Source: Desulfocucumis sp964643075
GTDB taxonomy: Bacteria; Bacillota; Desulfotomaculia; Desulfotomaculales; Desulfocucumaceae
Reading direction: 5' to 3'
Length of the DNA stretch: 64,000 bases
NCBI GenBank assembly: GCA_964643075.1
Contig: CAZXQO010000012.1
Coordinates: forward strand, 29,567 to 93,566
Shown here: one piece after another, positions 8,721 through 16,687 of the stretch
How the letters are laid out: every line of letters begins with the position of its first letter
Position numbering within the stretch: the stretch's first letter is position 1
The notes under the pieces: model-generated
The model's database searches: none
What the model was told of the DNA's origin: nothing
The model's input: only the letters and a program-made list of their open reading frames with translations
Made by a program: the position numbers and the translations under genes

Positions 8721-8843
8721 GAAGTCAGTCAGATTTATTTTACTGCCATTTTGGCACTGTTATATACTAGATATAGACATTTATCGAGAATAAACCACTA
8801 TATATTTTAAATCCGCAAGTTATCTATAGCCAAAAAATTTTTA

Positions 8844-9599
8844 TTACCCAAACCTGCCGGTTATATAATCTTCTGTCCGGCGGTCCCCCGGCCTGGTAAA
8901 TATCTCCTCTGTTTCTCCGTATTCTATCAATTCACCGGTAAGAAAAAAAGCAGTAAAATCAGAAACCCTGGCCGCCTGCTGCATGTTGTGGGTAACTATG
9001 ACAATAGTGTAATCATTTTTCAATACCTGAATTAATTCCTCTATTTTTAAAGTGGAAATAGGGTCCAGGGCCGAGCTGGGCTCGTCCATAAGCAGTATTT
9101 CCGGCTCCACTGCCAGCAATCTGGCTATACACAGCCTTTGCTGCTGTCCCCCGGACAGTCCCAGCGCCGGTTTCATCATCCTGTCCTGCACCTCGTCCCA
9201 GAGGGCGGCACCCCGCAGACTCATTTCCACCAGTTCATCAAGCTGCTTTTTATTCCGCATACCGTGTATCCGGGGGCCGTAGGCAACATTATCATAAACC
9301 GACATAGGAAAAGGGTTGGGGCGCTGAAATACCATCCCTACCCTTTTACGCAGGGCCACCACGTCAATGCTGGATTTATATATATCCTGGCCGTCCAGTA
9401 GCACATTACCCTCTACCCGGACCCCTTCGTACAAGTCGTTCATCCTGTTCAGAACCCTCAAAAAGGTTGATTTCCCGCAGCCGGAGGGTCCTATCAGAGC
9501 ACTTATCCTGTTCTCTTTGATACTGATGTTCACATTGTTAAGGGCCTGAAAATCCTTATAATAGAGGTTGAGATCTTCCACTTCTATTTTGTCGGGCAA
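8844..9599 (-). CDS. pstB: Phosphate ABC transporter ATP-binding protein PstB
   Basis: Cytoplasmic ATPase of the PstSCAB phosphate importer, 251 residues, full length. The Walker A (GPSGCGKS) is followed by the PstB-typical FLRVLNRMNDLYEGVRVEGNV. Further motifs are the Q-loop FQRPNPFPMSVYDN, signature LSGGQQQR, Walker B LLMDEPSSALDP, and the switch histidine in VIVTHNMQQA. It stands alone: no pstC, pstA or phoU is next to it, and pstS lies 8 kb away at the left edge. It may be a second copy or a separated member of the regulon. A weak Pho-like box with a TATAAT lies just upstream. Confidence 0.96.
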   Translation of the reverse strand: MPDKIEVEDLNLYYKDFQALNNVNISIKENRISALIGPSGCGKSTFLRVLNRMNDLYEGVRVEGNVLLDGQDIYKSSIDVVALRKRVGMVFQRPNPFPMSVYDNVAYGPRIHGMRNKKQLDELVEMSLRGAALWDEVQDRMMKPALGLSGGQQQRLCIARLLAVEPEILLMDEPSSALDPISTLKIEELIQVLKNDYTIVIVTHNMQQAARVSDFTAFFLTGELIEYGETEEIFTRPGDRRTEDYITGRFG

Positions 9600-9657
9600 T
9601 TTCTATACCTCATTCCAAGCACGAATAAAAATATCTTTGCCATTTTAACAGAGGGAT

Positions 9658-9695
9658 ATTATAAGCTCGTTACAATTAAGTTAAATTTTAATTAA
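9658..9695 (-). promoter_or_regulatory. Possible degenerate Pho box and -10 of pstB
   Basis: Minus strand: TTAATT, TTAACT and GTAACG spaced exactly 11 bp apart (starts 9690, 9679, 9668), then 5 bp, then TATAAT (9663-9658). The spacing matches the strong box of pstS, but each hexamer departs from consensus in its last positions. Confidence 0.45.
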
Positions 9696-9773
9696 CCGCT
9701 TCGACGAAGATATAAGTGAGCCTTGGGTTCGGAAGGGGTTATTCCCCTACTGAACCCATAGAGCGAACATAAA

Positions 9774-9832
9774 GGTATGGGGACACACCTCTCTTTGGAG
9801 CCTGGATCTAAGGTCAGGGGAATGTCCCCAAC
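9774..9832. repeat. Dispersed palindromic repeat, family 1, copy A
   Basis: A unit of about 59 bp beginning GGTATGGGGACACACCTC and ending GGGGAATGTCCCC, with an inner CTTTGGAGCC. The ends form an imperfect inverted repeat. Related copies occur at 21484-21598 and twice in 41781-41921. No coding potential; the short frames across it are not credible. Confidence 0.85.
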
Positions 9833-10126
9833 TAAACGAGCTAACAGCCCTGCCACATACCCCTGCGTCCGGCGGTTTGTTGTTTGGCCGGGCCAGGACG
9901 TCATGATCGGAATGGAATAAGTGAAATTTTAGACTTGCCCGATGAAAAAGTGAAACTTGTAACACCTAATTAATGCTTTTTGCCGGTTATTGATTGAAAC
10001 GACTTTATCACCGGATTATACTTTGTTTAAATTAAAGTGAATGGAATTCATCTTAAACACTTTCAGATTAAACACTTTCAGAAAAGCGCAGACTAAATAT
10101 AAAAATGAGCCGGGAGATGTAATAAT
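9833..10126. other. Intergenic DNA without a recognisable gene
   Basis: No credible ORF on either strand. It contains short similar pieces (AAGTGAAATTTTAGACTTG and AAGTGAAACTTG, 9919-9960) and a tandem 15-bp duplication at 10053-10081. An old insertion-sequence end is possible, but I cannot name one. Confidence 0.4.
10053..10081. repeat. Tandem duplication of TTAAACACTTTCAG
   Basis: Two identical 14-bp copies (10053-10066 and 10068-10081) separated by one A, about 45 bp before the CBS gene. It could be a direct-repeat operator or a replication-slippage scar. Confidence 0.7.
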
Positions 10127-10651
10127 ATGCCATATGGTATAGTAAGGAATATTATGATACCGTTAAATGAATACGGAACCATTAGGAAAAAAGACACTCT
10201 GAAAAACGCTATTAAAATAATGAAGTTGTCCCTGGCCAAGGGCCACCGCTCAGTGGCAGTACTTGATGAGGGGGATAGTCTGGTGGGATTTCTCACCATC
10301 AGAACAATATTAAGCGCCCTGGACGCTCTTGGCTATAAGGACGATATCCAGGATAAATCAGGAATGGATATACCGCTGCTGGGAGCATGGTCCGGTTTCT
10401 TTATAAAGAACAGAATAGAGCACGCTTCAAAAATAAAGGTCAGTGAGGTAATGAGATCCGTCAGGCGGATATTTATTAACGAGGATGCCACTACGGAGCA
10501 GGCGGCAAAATTGATTCTTAAAAACCAGATAAACAATATTCCCGTTTTGAATAAGGAAAAAAAGATCGTCGGCATGGTAAGGTCCTCAGATATACTGGAC
10601 GTGATTTACAATTTCATGGAAGACCCCCGGGCTGGCGGCTCGACTTCATAA
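10127..10651 (+). CDS. Two-CBS-domain protein (paralogue A)
   Basis: 174-residue soluble protein made essentially of a CBS pair. CBS1 is at about residues 13-70 (RSVAVLDEGDSLVGFLTIRTILSALDALG) and CBS2 at about 105-165 (VSEVMRSVRRIFINEDATTEQAAKLIL ... IPVLNKEKKIVGMVRSSDILDVI). CBS pairs usually bind adenine nucleotides and act as sensors. An unusual insert rich in aromatic residues lies between the two. It is transcribed opposite to the TauE operon and resembles the two CBS genes at 16.7-17.8 kb in plan and motifs. I found no sigma-54 promoter in front of this copy. GGGAG stands 8 nt before the ATG. Confidence 0.8.
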   Translation: MPYGIVRNIMIPLNEYGTIRKKDTLKNAIKIMKLSLAKGHRSVAVLDEGDSLVGFLTIRTILSALDALGYKDDIQDKSGMDIPLLGAWSGFFIKNRIEHASKIKVSEVMRSVRRIFINEDATTEQAAKLILKNQINNIPVLNKEKKIVGMVRSSDILDVIYNFMEDPRAGGSTS

Positions 10652-10662
10652 TACCCACTTAA

Positions 10663-10706
10663 AAAAACACCGGCGGGCCGCAGGTTACTGCTGCGACCCC
10701 CGGCCC
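10663..10706 (-). terminator. Terminator of the TauE operon
   Basis: Minus strand: GGGCCG and CGGCCC arms with an inner CGCAG / CTGCG stem, then CCGGTG and a run of seven T. It lies 15 bp past the end of the TIGR02186 gene and between convergent genes. Confidence 0.65.
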
Positions 10707-10721
10707 ATAGGGATTATGATA

Positions 10722-11549
10722 TTAATGACTAGCGCCTGGGTTAAAACCGGAGTTTTTCCCACCGCTAAGAATGTTTTCGATATAACTGAAAGCAAATGCC
10801 ACAGCCGTACCAAAGACCAGTGCCAGCAAAACGGCAATATATCCGTATTGGGGACCGTTATATATGGCTTCTCTATTAAACCACCTGACCATACCAACGC
10901 TGGACACATTAAAAGGGACTGTGGATGTGTCCAAGAGTTTGCCGTCTTTTATGGCATAAACCGTTACAATACATTTTTCCTGGGGTATGTTGGGAGGCAA
11001 TTTTATCCGGGCATTAAATTTATCACCGTTAATCACTACTCCATTTTCCCTGACGGCGTATAGGCCATTTTTTCGGTAAATATCCACCAGGGCATTGATA
11101 TAGCTTTTTGCTGTCCCCGGGGGAAGAACTATCAGGCCTTCGTCGGAGTGTTTTGCCACTTCGGCCCGGGAATAAACCGGCGCAAAGTTATTATCAAGAC
11201 CCAGTTGCTCTTTTAAGCTCCCGGGTAATAAGCTCAGATACTTGGAAGAAACAATCTGGTAGAGCTTGGGGACGTTAGTAACCGTCGTATTTTCAACATT
11301 CATCCAGAACGGCCCCACCTTACCCTTTTTGCTCAACTCCAGCCTGAGGTCGTTGGGCGATGAAATTTTAACAAATATATCTGCACCTTTGGGAACAGCT
11401 CCGGATACGTCCAGATCGGCTCCTCTGAAATTCAGGCCGATATTAATGTCATTAGGGGAAATATCCAGGTTCATATCAGACGCCAGGGCCATACCGGCGA
11501 AACTAAAAATGAATACAGACAGCAGCAGGATCATATAAATTTTTTTCAT
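10722..11549 (-). CDS. TIGR02186-like membrane-anchored extracellular protein
   Basis: 275 residues: signal peptide (about 1-23, ending ALA), an extracellular domain of about 210 residues starting MNLDISPNDINIGLNFRGADLDVSG, and one C-terminal transmembrane helix (about 235-260) with a short tail. Overall plan and the opening motif about PNDI and a GADL/V segment fit the TIGR02186/Alph_Pro_TM family, known mainly from proteobacteria and frequently beside TauE/SafE genes. The function is unknown. Its ATG overlaps the TauE stop as TAATG, so the two are translationally coupled, suggesting a partner of the transporter. Confidence 0.7.
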   Translation of the reverse strand: MKKIYMILLLSVFIFSFAGMALASDMNLDISPNDINIGLNFRGADLDVSGAVPKGADIFVKISSPNDLRLELSKKGKVGPFWMNVENTTVTNVPKLYQIVSSKYLSLLPGSLKEQLGLDNNFAPVYSRAEVAKHSDEGLIVLPPGTAKSYINALVDIYRKNGLYAVRENGVVINGDKFNARIKLPPNIPQEKCIVTVYAIKDGKLLDTSTVPFNVSSVGMVRWFNREAIYNGPQYGYIAVLLALVFGTAVAFAFSYIENILSGGKNSGFNPGASH

Positions 11550-12466
11550 TAGTGCCCCCCTCCCAGTACAATCATGGATGAAGGTACTATCAGGAGATCA
11601 ACCAGCATTTTCACCATAACCGCCAGAACAATAACGGAGAACACAACACGTAACTGTTCAGCTTTTAATTTTTTGCCGAGTTTGGCGCCGAACTGAGCCC
11701 CGATTGACGAACCTATCAGCAAGACCAGAGCCAGGACCAGATCAACCGTATGATTTAAAACGCTCTGGGCTATGGTAACATTAATGGCCGTGAATATAAT
11801 CACGAAAATACTGGTGCCTACTGCGTTATGCGTAGGCATGCCGATAAAGTAGATCATCACCGGCAGCATGATGAAACCGCCACCTACGCCCATAACGGCT
11901 GAAAGCACTCCCACCAGCAGACCCAGGGCAAAAAGGGCTATAATTGAACTCTCAATGCCCGAAACCTCAAAATAAACTCTGCCGGGCAGTTTGTTCATAA
12001 AGCGTGCCACAGCCGATGGCTTGCGGTTGTTTAGCACTTCGACATCTTTTTTCTTCAGGGTATTTATGCTCTCGATAAACATGAAGGTTCCAACCAAAAG
12101 AAGCATGATCACATAAGAACTTTTCAAAACGAAATCGAAGTTGCCTAAGGACCGGAGCATCTTGACCACCACCGTGCCCAGGCTGCCCCCGATCAGGCCG
12201 CCCACCAGGATAATGAAGCCCAGCTTATAGTCTACATTTTTGCTCTTGCTATGGGCAATGGTGCCGGAGGCGGATGCGGCCACTATTTGATTGGTGTCAC
12301 TGGCTACTGCCACCGCAGGGGGCACTCCCAGCATCATCAGCAGCGGAGTCATCAGGAAGCCTCCTCCCACGCCGAACAATCCGGACAAAAGGCCGACCAC
12401 ACCACCCAGTCCCAAAATAGTTACCACGGATATGGGCATTCTGGCAATTGGGAAGAAAATGTCCAT
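11549..12466 (-). CDS. TauE/SafE (TSUP) family anion transporter
   Basis: 305-residue polytopic membrane protein with the duplicated TSUP motif: GGVVGLLSGLFGVGGGFLM near the N-terminus and GLLVGVLSAVMGVGGGFIM in the second half, each followed by P and a hydrophobic helix. Eight or so transmembrane segments are apparent. The family moves sulfur or organic anions (sulfite, sulfoacetate, thiosulfate, taurine-derived compounds), generally as exporters or uptake carriers; substrate is not deducible here. It sits between a small two-helix protein and the TIGR02186-like gene in an operon with a sigma-54 promoter. Confidence 0.9.
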   Translation of the reverse strand: MDIFFPIARMPISVVTILGLGGVVGLLSGLFGVGGGFLMTPLLMMLGVPPAVAVASDTNQIVAASASGTIAHSKSKNVDYKLGFIILVGGLIGGSLGTVVVKMLRSLGNFDFVLKSSYVIMLLLVGTFMFIESINTLKKKDVEVLNNRKPSAVARFMNKLPGRVYFEVSGIESSIIALFALGLLVGVLSAVMGVGGGFIMLPVMIYFIGMPTHNAVGTSIFVIIFTAINVTIAQSVLNHTVDLVLALVLLIGSSIGAQFGAKLGKKLKAEQLRVVFSVIVLAVMVKMLVDLLIVPSSMIVLGGGH

Positions 12467-12480
12467 ATTTATTCCCTCCT

Positions 12481-12867
12481 CTATTGCATGCGTGGCACGT
12501 AATTGTACTTTTGTTCCGGTTCGTTATGCAACAGTAACCTGGTATAGTACTTGATGGAGATGCTATAGGCCGCAGCACAGAAGATCATCACTAACAGCAG
12601 TAAAGCCGTGGTGCCCCAGGTAAAATTTTTCACTTGTGCATCTTCCGGGGTATAGATATTGCCTTCCTTGTCCTTCCAAGAGTATATTTCCTGGGTGTCC
12701 GGGTTCTGGTTCACAATTACATGCTTGCCGGGGCTATAATAATGGGTAAAAACATCTGCCCTTAAAAAGTCAAGACCAAACCAGAATAACATCATAGAAG
12801 CGGCAAAAACCACGCAGAGCAACCCGGTGCTGAATTTGTTTAATTTTTGTTTGCTTTGTGCTGTCAT
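12481..12867 (-). CDS. Small two-helix membrane protein, first gene of the TauE operon
   Basis: 128 residues, family not recognised. Two hydrophobic helices (about residues 14-34 and 86-107) flank an extracytoplasmic loop of about 50 residues with the sequence SWKDKEGNIYTPEDAQVKNF. Ends are charged and probably cytoplasmic. AGGAGG-like GGGGAGG lies 8 nt before the ATG. It is the promoter-proximal gene of the sigma-54 operon and stops 15 bp before tauE. By position it may be an accessory subunit of the transporter or a sensor linker; this is inference. Confidence 0.75.
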   Translation of the reverse strand: MTAQSKQKLNKFSTGLLCVVFAASMMLFWFGLDFLRADVFTHYYSPGKHVIVNQNPDTQEIYSWKDKEGNIYTPEDAQVKNFTWGTTALLLLVMIFCAAAYSISIKYYTRLLLHNEPEQKYNYVPRMQ

Positions 12868-13029
12868 AGTAAATCCTCCCCTTTCTTTTATATAGGTTTT
12901 TCCACCCGTAGCTTTTTGTTACAAGTCGTGCAAAGAACAAGTGCTTTGATATGCACCCCTTGCCCCTGCAAGTAACAACCACCCCCTACCAATTGTGAAA
13001 GTTATAATATTTATATTTGTTACTAATAG

Positions 13030-13045
13030 AGCAAAACAAATGCCA
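13030..13045 (-). promoter_or_regulatory. Sigma-54 promoter of the TauE operon
   Basis: Minus strand TGGCATTTGTTTTGCT: the -24 TGGCAT, 5 bp, and the -12 TTGCT keep the exact GG-N10-GC geometry. Expected start of transcription is near 13019, about 150 bp before the first ATG. Two palindromic operators lie about 110-150 bp upstream, a normal place for an enhancer-binding activator. Confidence 0.85.
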
Positions 13046-13063
13046 CCCGGAAAGGATGGCATT
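13039..13063 (-). terminator. Hairpin after the response regulator, overlapping the sigma-54 promoter
   Basis: Minus strand AATGCCATCC-TTTCC-GGGTGGCATT forms a 10-bp stem followed by TGTTTTG. It is a plausible terminator for the kinase/regulator transcript; its 3' arm contains the -24 element of the next operon. Confidence 0.6.
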
Positions 13064-13124
13064 AAATCGTTTATTCTTCTGATAACAAGGGGACACCGGG
13101 ACAAAATAAAAACGGTCAAGGAGT

Positions 13125-13169
13125 CATAACTGGGCAATTTTTGCTCAGTTATGCGGGCAAATATTGCCC
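13125..13169. promoter_or_regulatory. Paired palindromic operators (enhancer site) for the TauE operon
   Basis: Site 1 TGGGCAATTTTTGCTCA (13131-13147), extended into a 29-bp near-palindrome by CATAACTG / CAGTTATG. Site 2 GGGCAAATATTGCCC (13155-13169) is a perfect palindrome around its central base. The centres are 23 bp apart. The same pair, with the same spacing, precedes the CBS operon at 16.44 kb, so these are likely binding sites of the adjacent sigma-54 activator. Confidence 0.75.
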
Positions 13170-13171
13170 AT

Positions 13172-14551
13172 TCACAGAAGATCGTACTCTTTCATTTTGG
13201 CATACAGGGATCTGCGGTTCAAGCCCAGGGCATGAGCGGTTTCCTGCCGATTCCAGTTATTTTTGTTCAAAGTGCCCAGAATAACCTGCTTTTCAACGTC
13301 TGCAACAATATCCTTCAGCGGCCTGTTATAATTTATCTGCATTTGAAGCTTTGTACCGTTACCCTCCACCATAAATTCGCCGTTATTTTCCGTAATGGGC
13401 AAGTCTTCAAGCAATATGGTTGTGCCCCGGGTCATAACCACGGCCTGCTCGCAAATATTCTTTAATTCCCGCACATTACCGGGCCAGCTATAATTCTCAA
13501 TCACTGCCAGAGCCTCCCGGGTAACTCCGGTAATTTTTTTATTATATTTATGGCTAAACTTCTTTAAAAAATTGTTAAACAGCAGGGTGATGTCATCTTT
13601 CCTCTCCCTCAGGGGTGATATCTGTATATTTACCACATTTATCCTGTAATACAGGTCCTCCCTGAACTTGCCCTCCTCCACCAGTTTTTTAAGATTTCTG
13701 TTAGTTGCCGCCAGTATGCGGACATCCACCTTTATACTCCTGGTGCCTCCCACCCTCTCAAATTCCTTTTCCTGCAGTACGCGCAACAGCTTGGTCTGGG
13801 CATGCTGGGATAGTTCACCTATTTCATCAAGGAATACCGTACCGTTGTGGGCCAGCTCGAATTTGCCCGGCTTCTGGTTGATGGCGCCGGTAAAGGAACC
13901 TTTTTCGTGACCAAATAATTCACTTTCCATAAGGCCCTCGGGTATGCTGGCGCAGTTTATTCTTATAAAAGGCAGGTTAATACGCCTGCTGTTGCTGTGG
14001 ATGGCCCTGGCCACCATTTCCTTGCCGGTGCCGCTTTCGCCCTGGATCAGCACAGTAATGTCGCTATCCGCAACCTTACCTATGACCTTAAATATTTCCT
14101 GCATATCCTTGGACTGCCCGATAAAGCTATCCACCAGGTCTATGTCATCATCCAGCTTCTCCCGTAAATTGGCCACTTCAAAAACCAGCTGCTGCATTTT
14201 TACTGCCTTGTTTACGGCCAGCAGCAGCTCATCCAGATTCAGAGGCTTGTTCAGGTAGTCGTGAGCGCCCTGCTTCATGGCCTGAATGGCTATTTCCGTA
14301 GTACCAAAGGCGGTCATAAGTATCACAGGAACATGAAAGCCCATTTTATTCAGTTCTTCCAACATCTGTATGCCGTCTGCATCAGGCAGGCGAATATCCA
14401 GCAGCACTGTGTCAGGCGTTTCAGCTTCCAGTATGAGAAAGGCTTCCTTTGCGGTATAGGCCACCTGTACCTCATATTCAGCATCCTCCAGAACATCACG
14501 CAGCAGTTCGCATACGCCTTCTTCATCATCAACTATAAGCACGCGCGGCAT
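13172..14551 (-). CDS. Sigma-54-dependent response regulator (NtrC/AtoC type)
   Basis: 459 residues in three domains. The receiver (about 1-120) has VDDEE, phospho-acceptor Asp52 in LLDIRLPD, and the switch lysine in LNKPLNL. The AAA+ domain (about 140-380) has Walker A GESGTGKE (about 171-178), GSFTGA (about 218-223, the sigma-54 contact loop, Ser for the usual Ala) and LDEIGELS. A Fis-type helix-turn-helix ends the protein (RQETAHALGLNRRSLYAKMKEY). Start ATG at 14551 has GGGGTG 8 nt upstream; a GTG at 14560 is possible. It overlaps the kinase gene by 23 nt. Probably activates the TauE and CBS operons from the paired operators. Confidence 0.95.
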   Translation of the reverse strand: MPRVLIVDDEEGVCELLRDVLEDAEYEVQVAYTAKEAFLILEAETPDTVLLDIRLPDADGIQMLEELNKMGFHVPVILMTAFGTTEIAIQAMKQGAHDYLNKPLNLDELLLAVNKAVKMQQLVFEVANLREKLDDDIDLVDSFIGQSKDMQEIFKVIGKVADSDITVLIQGESGTGKEMVARAIHSNSRRINLPFIRINCASIPEGLMESELFGHEKGSFTGAINQKPGKFELAHNGTVFLDEIGELSQHAQTKLLRVLQEKEFERVGGTRSIKVDVRILAATNRNLKKLVEEGKFREDLYYRINVVNIQISPLRERKDDITLLFNNFLKKFSHKYNKKITGVTREALAVIENYSWPGNVRELKNICEQAVVMTRGTTILLEDLPITENNGEFMVEGNGTKLQMQINYNRPLKDIVADVEKQVILGTLNKNNWNRQETAHALGLNRRSLYAKMKEYDLL

Positions 14552-16376
14552 GATTTTCACCCCTGTTCACACTCGGTAGATATATTTTCACCGTGGTACC
14601 CTCCCCAATTTGGCTCTCCACCTGAATAAAACCGTTGTGGGCTTCCATTATTTCAAAGGCTATGGCCAGCCCCAGGCCCGTGCCTTTCGACTTTGTACTA
14701 AAAAATGGCTCAAACATTTTGGGTATGACTTCTTCAGGTATGCCACAGCCATTGTCTTTGACGGTCACCGCAAGCATATCCCTGTCGACATCGTAGTCCG
14801 TGGTTATATCGAGCTTGCCCTTCCCGTCGGTGGCCTGATAGGCATTATACAGAATGTTGGACAGCACCTGCTCGATCTGGCTCCAGTCAATCATGGCGGG
14901 AGGCAAGTTCTCCCGGTACGCATAGGATATTTCCATATCGCCGCCATGGGCGTCGTCAAAAAACTGCACCAGTCTTTTCACCAGCCCGTTTATATCGCAC
15001 TCCTCGAATACCGCCCTGGACGGCCTGGCAAACTCCAGCAGCTTGTCGGTCATGGAACTGAGCCGGCTCAGTTCCCGGTTAACTATGTTCAGTGATTTTG
15101 TTGAAGGGACATGGCCCTTGCTCCAGAACTGCATATAACCGTTGATGGAGGTCAGCGGACTTCTTATTTCATGGGCCACGCCGGCAACCAGCTTGCCCAG
15201 AGAGGCAAGCCTCTGCTGCCTGTGCACGCTCTCCTGCAGCTGTACCATTTCAGTAATATCCCTGAAGTGCAGCAGGGTACCCACCCGCTCACCCCGGACG
15301 TTTACCATGGAAGAAGTACTAAGCAGAAACTGCCTTGTTTCCTCGGCCGCATTTTCATAAATCACGTCAAGGTCCTTAACCGGTTTATTTTCAGCACGGA
15401 TTTTTTTCAGATAGTAAACGAAGGGAGAGTCTTCATCCAGCACCTCGCTTATCTGTCTGCCCAGGCAGGAACCGTTGAGGTTTAAAATGCGACCCGCCGC
15501 AGGATTGATGCTGATTATTTTGCCGTCCCAATCCGTGGTTATGATACCGTCCTCCAGGCTGGTCAAAATCAGTTCATTATAGTGTTGTACGTCAGTCAGT
15601 TTATTGAACATTTCGTTGACGGCATCGGTTATTTCACCCAGTTCCCCCGACACCCTGGGAATAATATAGGTTGGGTCGTTGCCCATGGCATTGAGTCCCT
15701 TTTTAATATCGCTGACACTCCTGGCAAAATTGTTTATCAGCATGAAGGCACCACTGAAGGCCAACAGAGCGCCGATAAAAATAATCACATACACGACCTG
15801 CTGAATCTCGCCGACAGTACGGTATATTTGATTGATATTTTTATTGGCCCAGACAGCCCCGATAACCTTGCCGTCCCTGACCAGTGGGCGATAGGCCTCC
15901 AACTGGCCGTTTTCAGACTGCCCCAGTACTTCAAAAACAAGATTTTTGGTTTCCAGGGCATCATCGAAATTGCGCTTCCTGCGCACTGAAAAATTTTCGT
16001 TCAAATGCTGATTGTCACCATCAAGAATAACGTCAAAATCCCTGGAATAATAACCCATATCAATGCCGGGGTATTTTTTTGAGGCCTGATCAATAATAGG
16101 CTTCAGGGCATGATTGAGAGCCTTTATCTGGTCCCTCTTGGGCAGGCTCTGCACCTTTAATCCCGCCAGGGTGCTGTCAAATGGCTGGTCCAGGTTTTTA
16201 TCCAGATGATCAAGCACATCTTCCAGCACTTTGCGCTGATTGTTAATCATACCCATCTCTGTGCTGTGCACCATGTGAAAGAGATATAATGTCAGCACAA
16301 TGGGAATTAGCAGTAGTATGACAATCAATATGAGCAGCTGGTTTACGAAACCCTCGTATTTGATCCTCATTTTCAC
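14529..16376 (-). CDS. Membrane sensor histidine kinase (AtoS/NtrB type)
   Basis: 615 residues. TM1 at about 11-33 and TM2 at about 194-214 enclose a 160-residue extracytoplasmic sensor, predicted single-Cache-like from its size and the VRDGKVIGAVWANKNI ending. HAMP (about 215-265), PAS (about 268-375, NELILTSLEDGIITTDWDGKI), HisKA with phospho-accepting His402 (VAHEIRSPLTSI), and an HATPase with N box NAYQATDG, DNGCGIPEE and GTGLGLAIAFE follow. The cognate regulator overlaps the 3' end. The ligand is unknown; the link with a TSUP transporter suggests a small anion. A TATAAT lies upstream, next to two operators, allowing autoregulation. Confidence 0.95.
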   Translation of the reverse strand: MKMRIKYEGFVNQLLILIVILLLIPIVLTLYLFHMVHSTEMGMINNQRKVLEDVLDHLDKNLDQPFDSTLAGLKVQSLPKRDQIKALNHALKPIIDQASKKYPGIDMGYYSRDFDVILDGDNQHLNENFSVRRKRNFDDALETKNLVFEVLGQSENGQLEAYRPLVRDGKVIGAVWANKNINQIYRTVGEIQQVVYVIIFIGALLAFSGAFMLINNFARSVSDIKKGLNAMGNDPTYIIPRVSGELGEITDAVNEMFNKLTDVQHYNELILTSLEDGIITTDWDGKIISINPAAGRILNLNGSCLGRQISEVLDEDSPFVYYLKKIRAENKPVKDLDVIYENAAEETRQFLLSTSSMVNVRGERVGTLLHFRDITEMVQLQESVHRQQRLASLGKLVAGVAHEIRSPLTSINGYMQFWSKGHVPSTKSLNIVNRELSRLSSMTDKLLEFARPSRAVFEECDINGLVKRLVQFFDDAHGGDMEISYAYRENLPPAMIDWSQIEQVLSNILYNAYQATDGKGKLDITTDYDVDRDMLAVTVKDNGCGIPEEVIPKMFEPFFSTKSKGTGLGLAIAFEIMEAHNGFIQVESQIGEGTTVKIYLPSVNRGENHAARAYS

Positions 16377-16428
16377 CTGACAGGCTCCTTTTCAAATACT
16401 TTATACAAATAACATTATAACACCGCAA

Positions 16429-16486
16429 TGTTGTTTTTGGGTAATTTTTGCCCATTTTTATGTGCAAAAATTACCCAAAAACAACA
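16429..16486. promoter_or_regulatory. Large perfect palindrome carrying two operators between the kinase and CBS genes
   Basis: Two 23-bp arms (16429-16451 and 16464-16486) are exact inverted repeats around a 12-bp spacer. Inside are GGGTAATTTTTGCCC (16439-16453) and GTGCAAAAATTACCC (16462-16476), centres 23 bp apart, closely similar to the pair at 13131-13169. Located about 90-130 bp upstream of the sigma-54 promoter of the CBS operon and just upstream of the kinase promoter, it could serve both directions. Confidence 0.8.
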
Positions 16487-16538
16487 AAAGGGAATAATGG
16501 TTTCCCGGTATCACGGTACTAAAAGGGCACTGGGAAAC

Positions 16539-16554
16539 TGGCATTCCTTTTGCT
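16539..16554 (+). promoter_or_regulatory. Sigma-54 promoter of the CBS operon
   Basis: TGGCATTCCTTTTGCT: TGGCAT, 5 bp, TTGCT, with exact GG-N10-GC spacing. The conserved hexamer and pentamer are identical to those of the TauE operon promoter. Expected transcript start near 16566, about 120 bp before the first CBS gene. Confidence 0.85.
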
Positions 16555-16590
16555 CTTAAAATATTGTGAATTTATTAGCAGATTGAAAAA

Positions 16591-16675
16591 TACTCAGGAG
16601 TCAGCATGAGAAAACGGTTTATTGTCTCGAAATATTCTGAATTCTGACTACTGAATTCTAAATACCTGAATAGGC
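16591..16675 (+). repeat. Dispersed inverted-repeat element, family 2, copy 1
   Basis: Starts TACTCAGGAGTCAG, continues CATGAGAAAACGGTTTA, then GAAATATTCTGAATTCTGAC and a further CTGAATTCT. The ends GGAGTCAG and CTGACT(A)C are near-inverted. Copies are at 45824-45877, 48371-48450 and 48561-48656. It lies in the leader of the sigma-54 CBS transcript. Confidence 0.8.
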
Positions 16676-16687
16676 AGGTGTGTCAAA

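Noticed and set aside
9747..9965. Minus-strand frame of 72 codons near the family 1 repeat
   Set aside because: It runs through the repeat, has low-complexity translation and no start signals.
9640..10126. Sigma-54 promoter or operator before CBS copy A
   Set aside because: No GG-N10-GC match and no 15-bp GGGCAA-type palindrome; only TTTTTGCC half-sites.
12963..12982. Alternative sigma-54 site TGGTTGTTACTTGCA upstream of the small membrane protein
   Set aside because: Only 9 bp between GG and GC instead of 10, and poor -24; the site at 13030-13045 has exact geometry.
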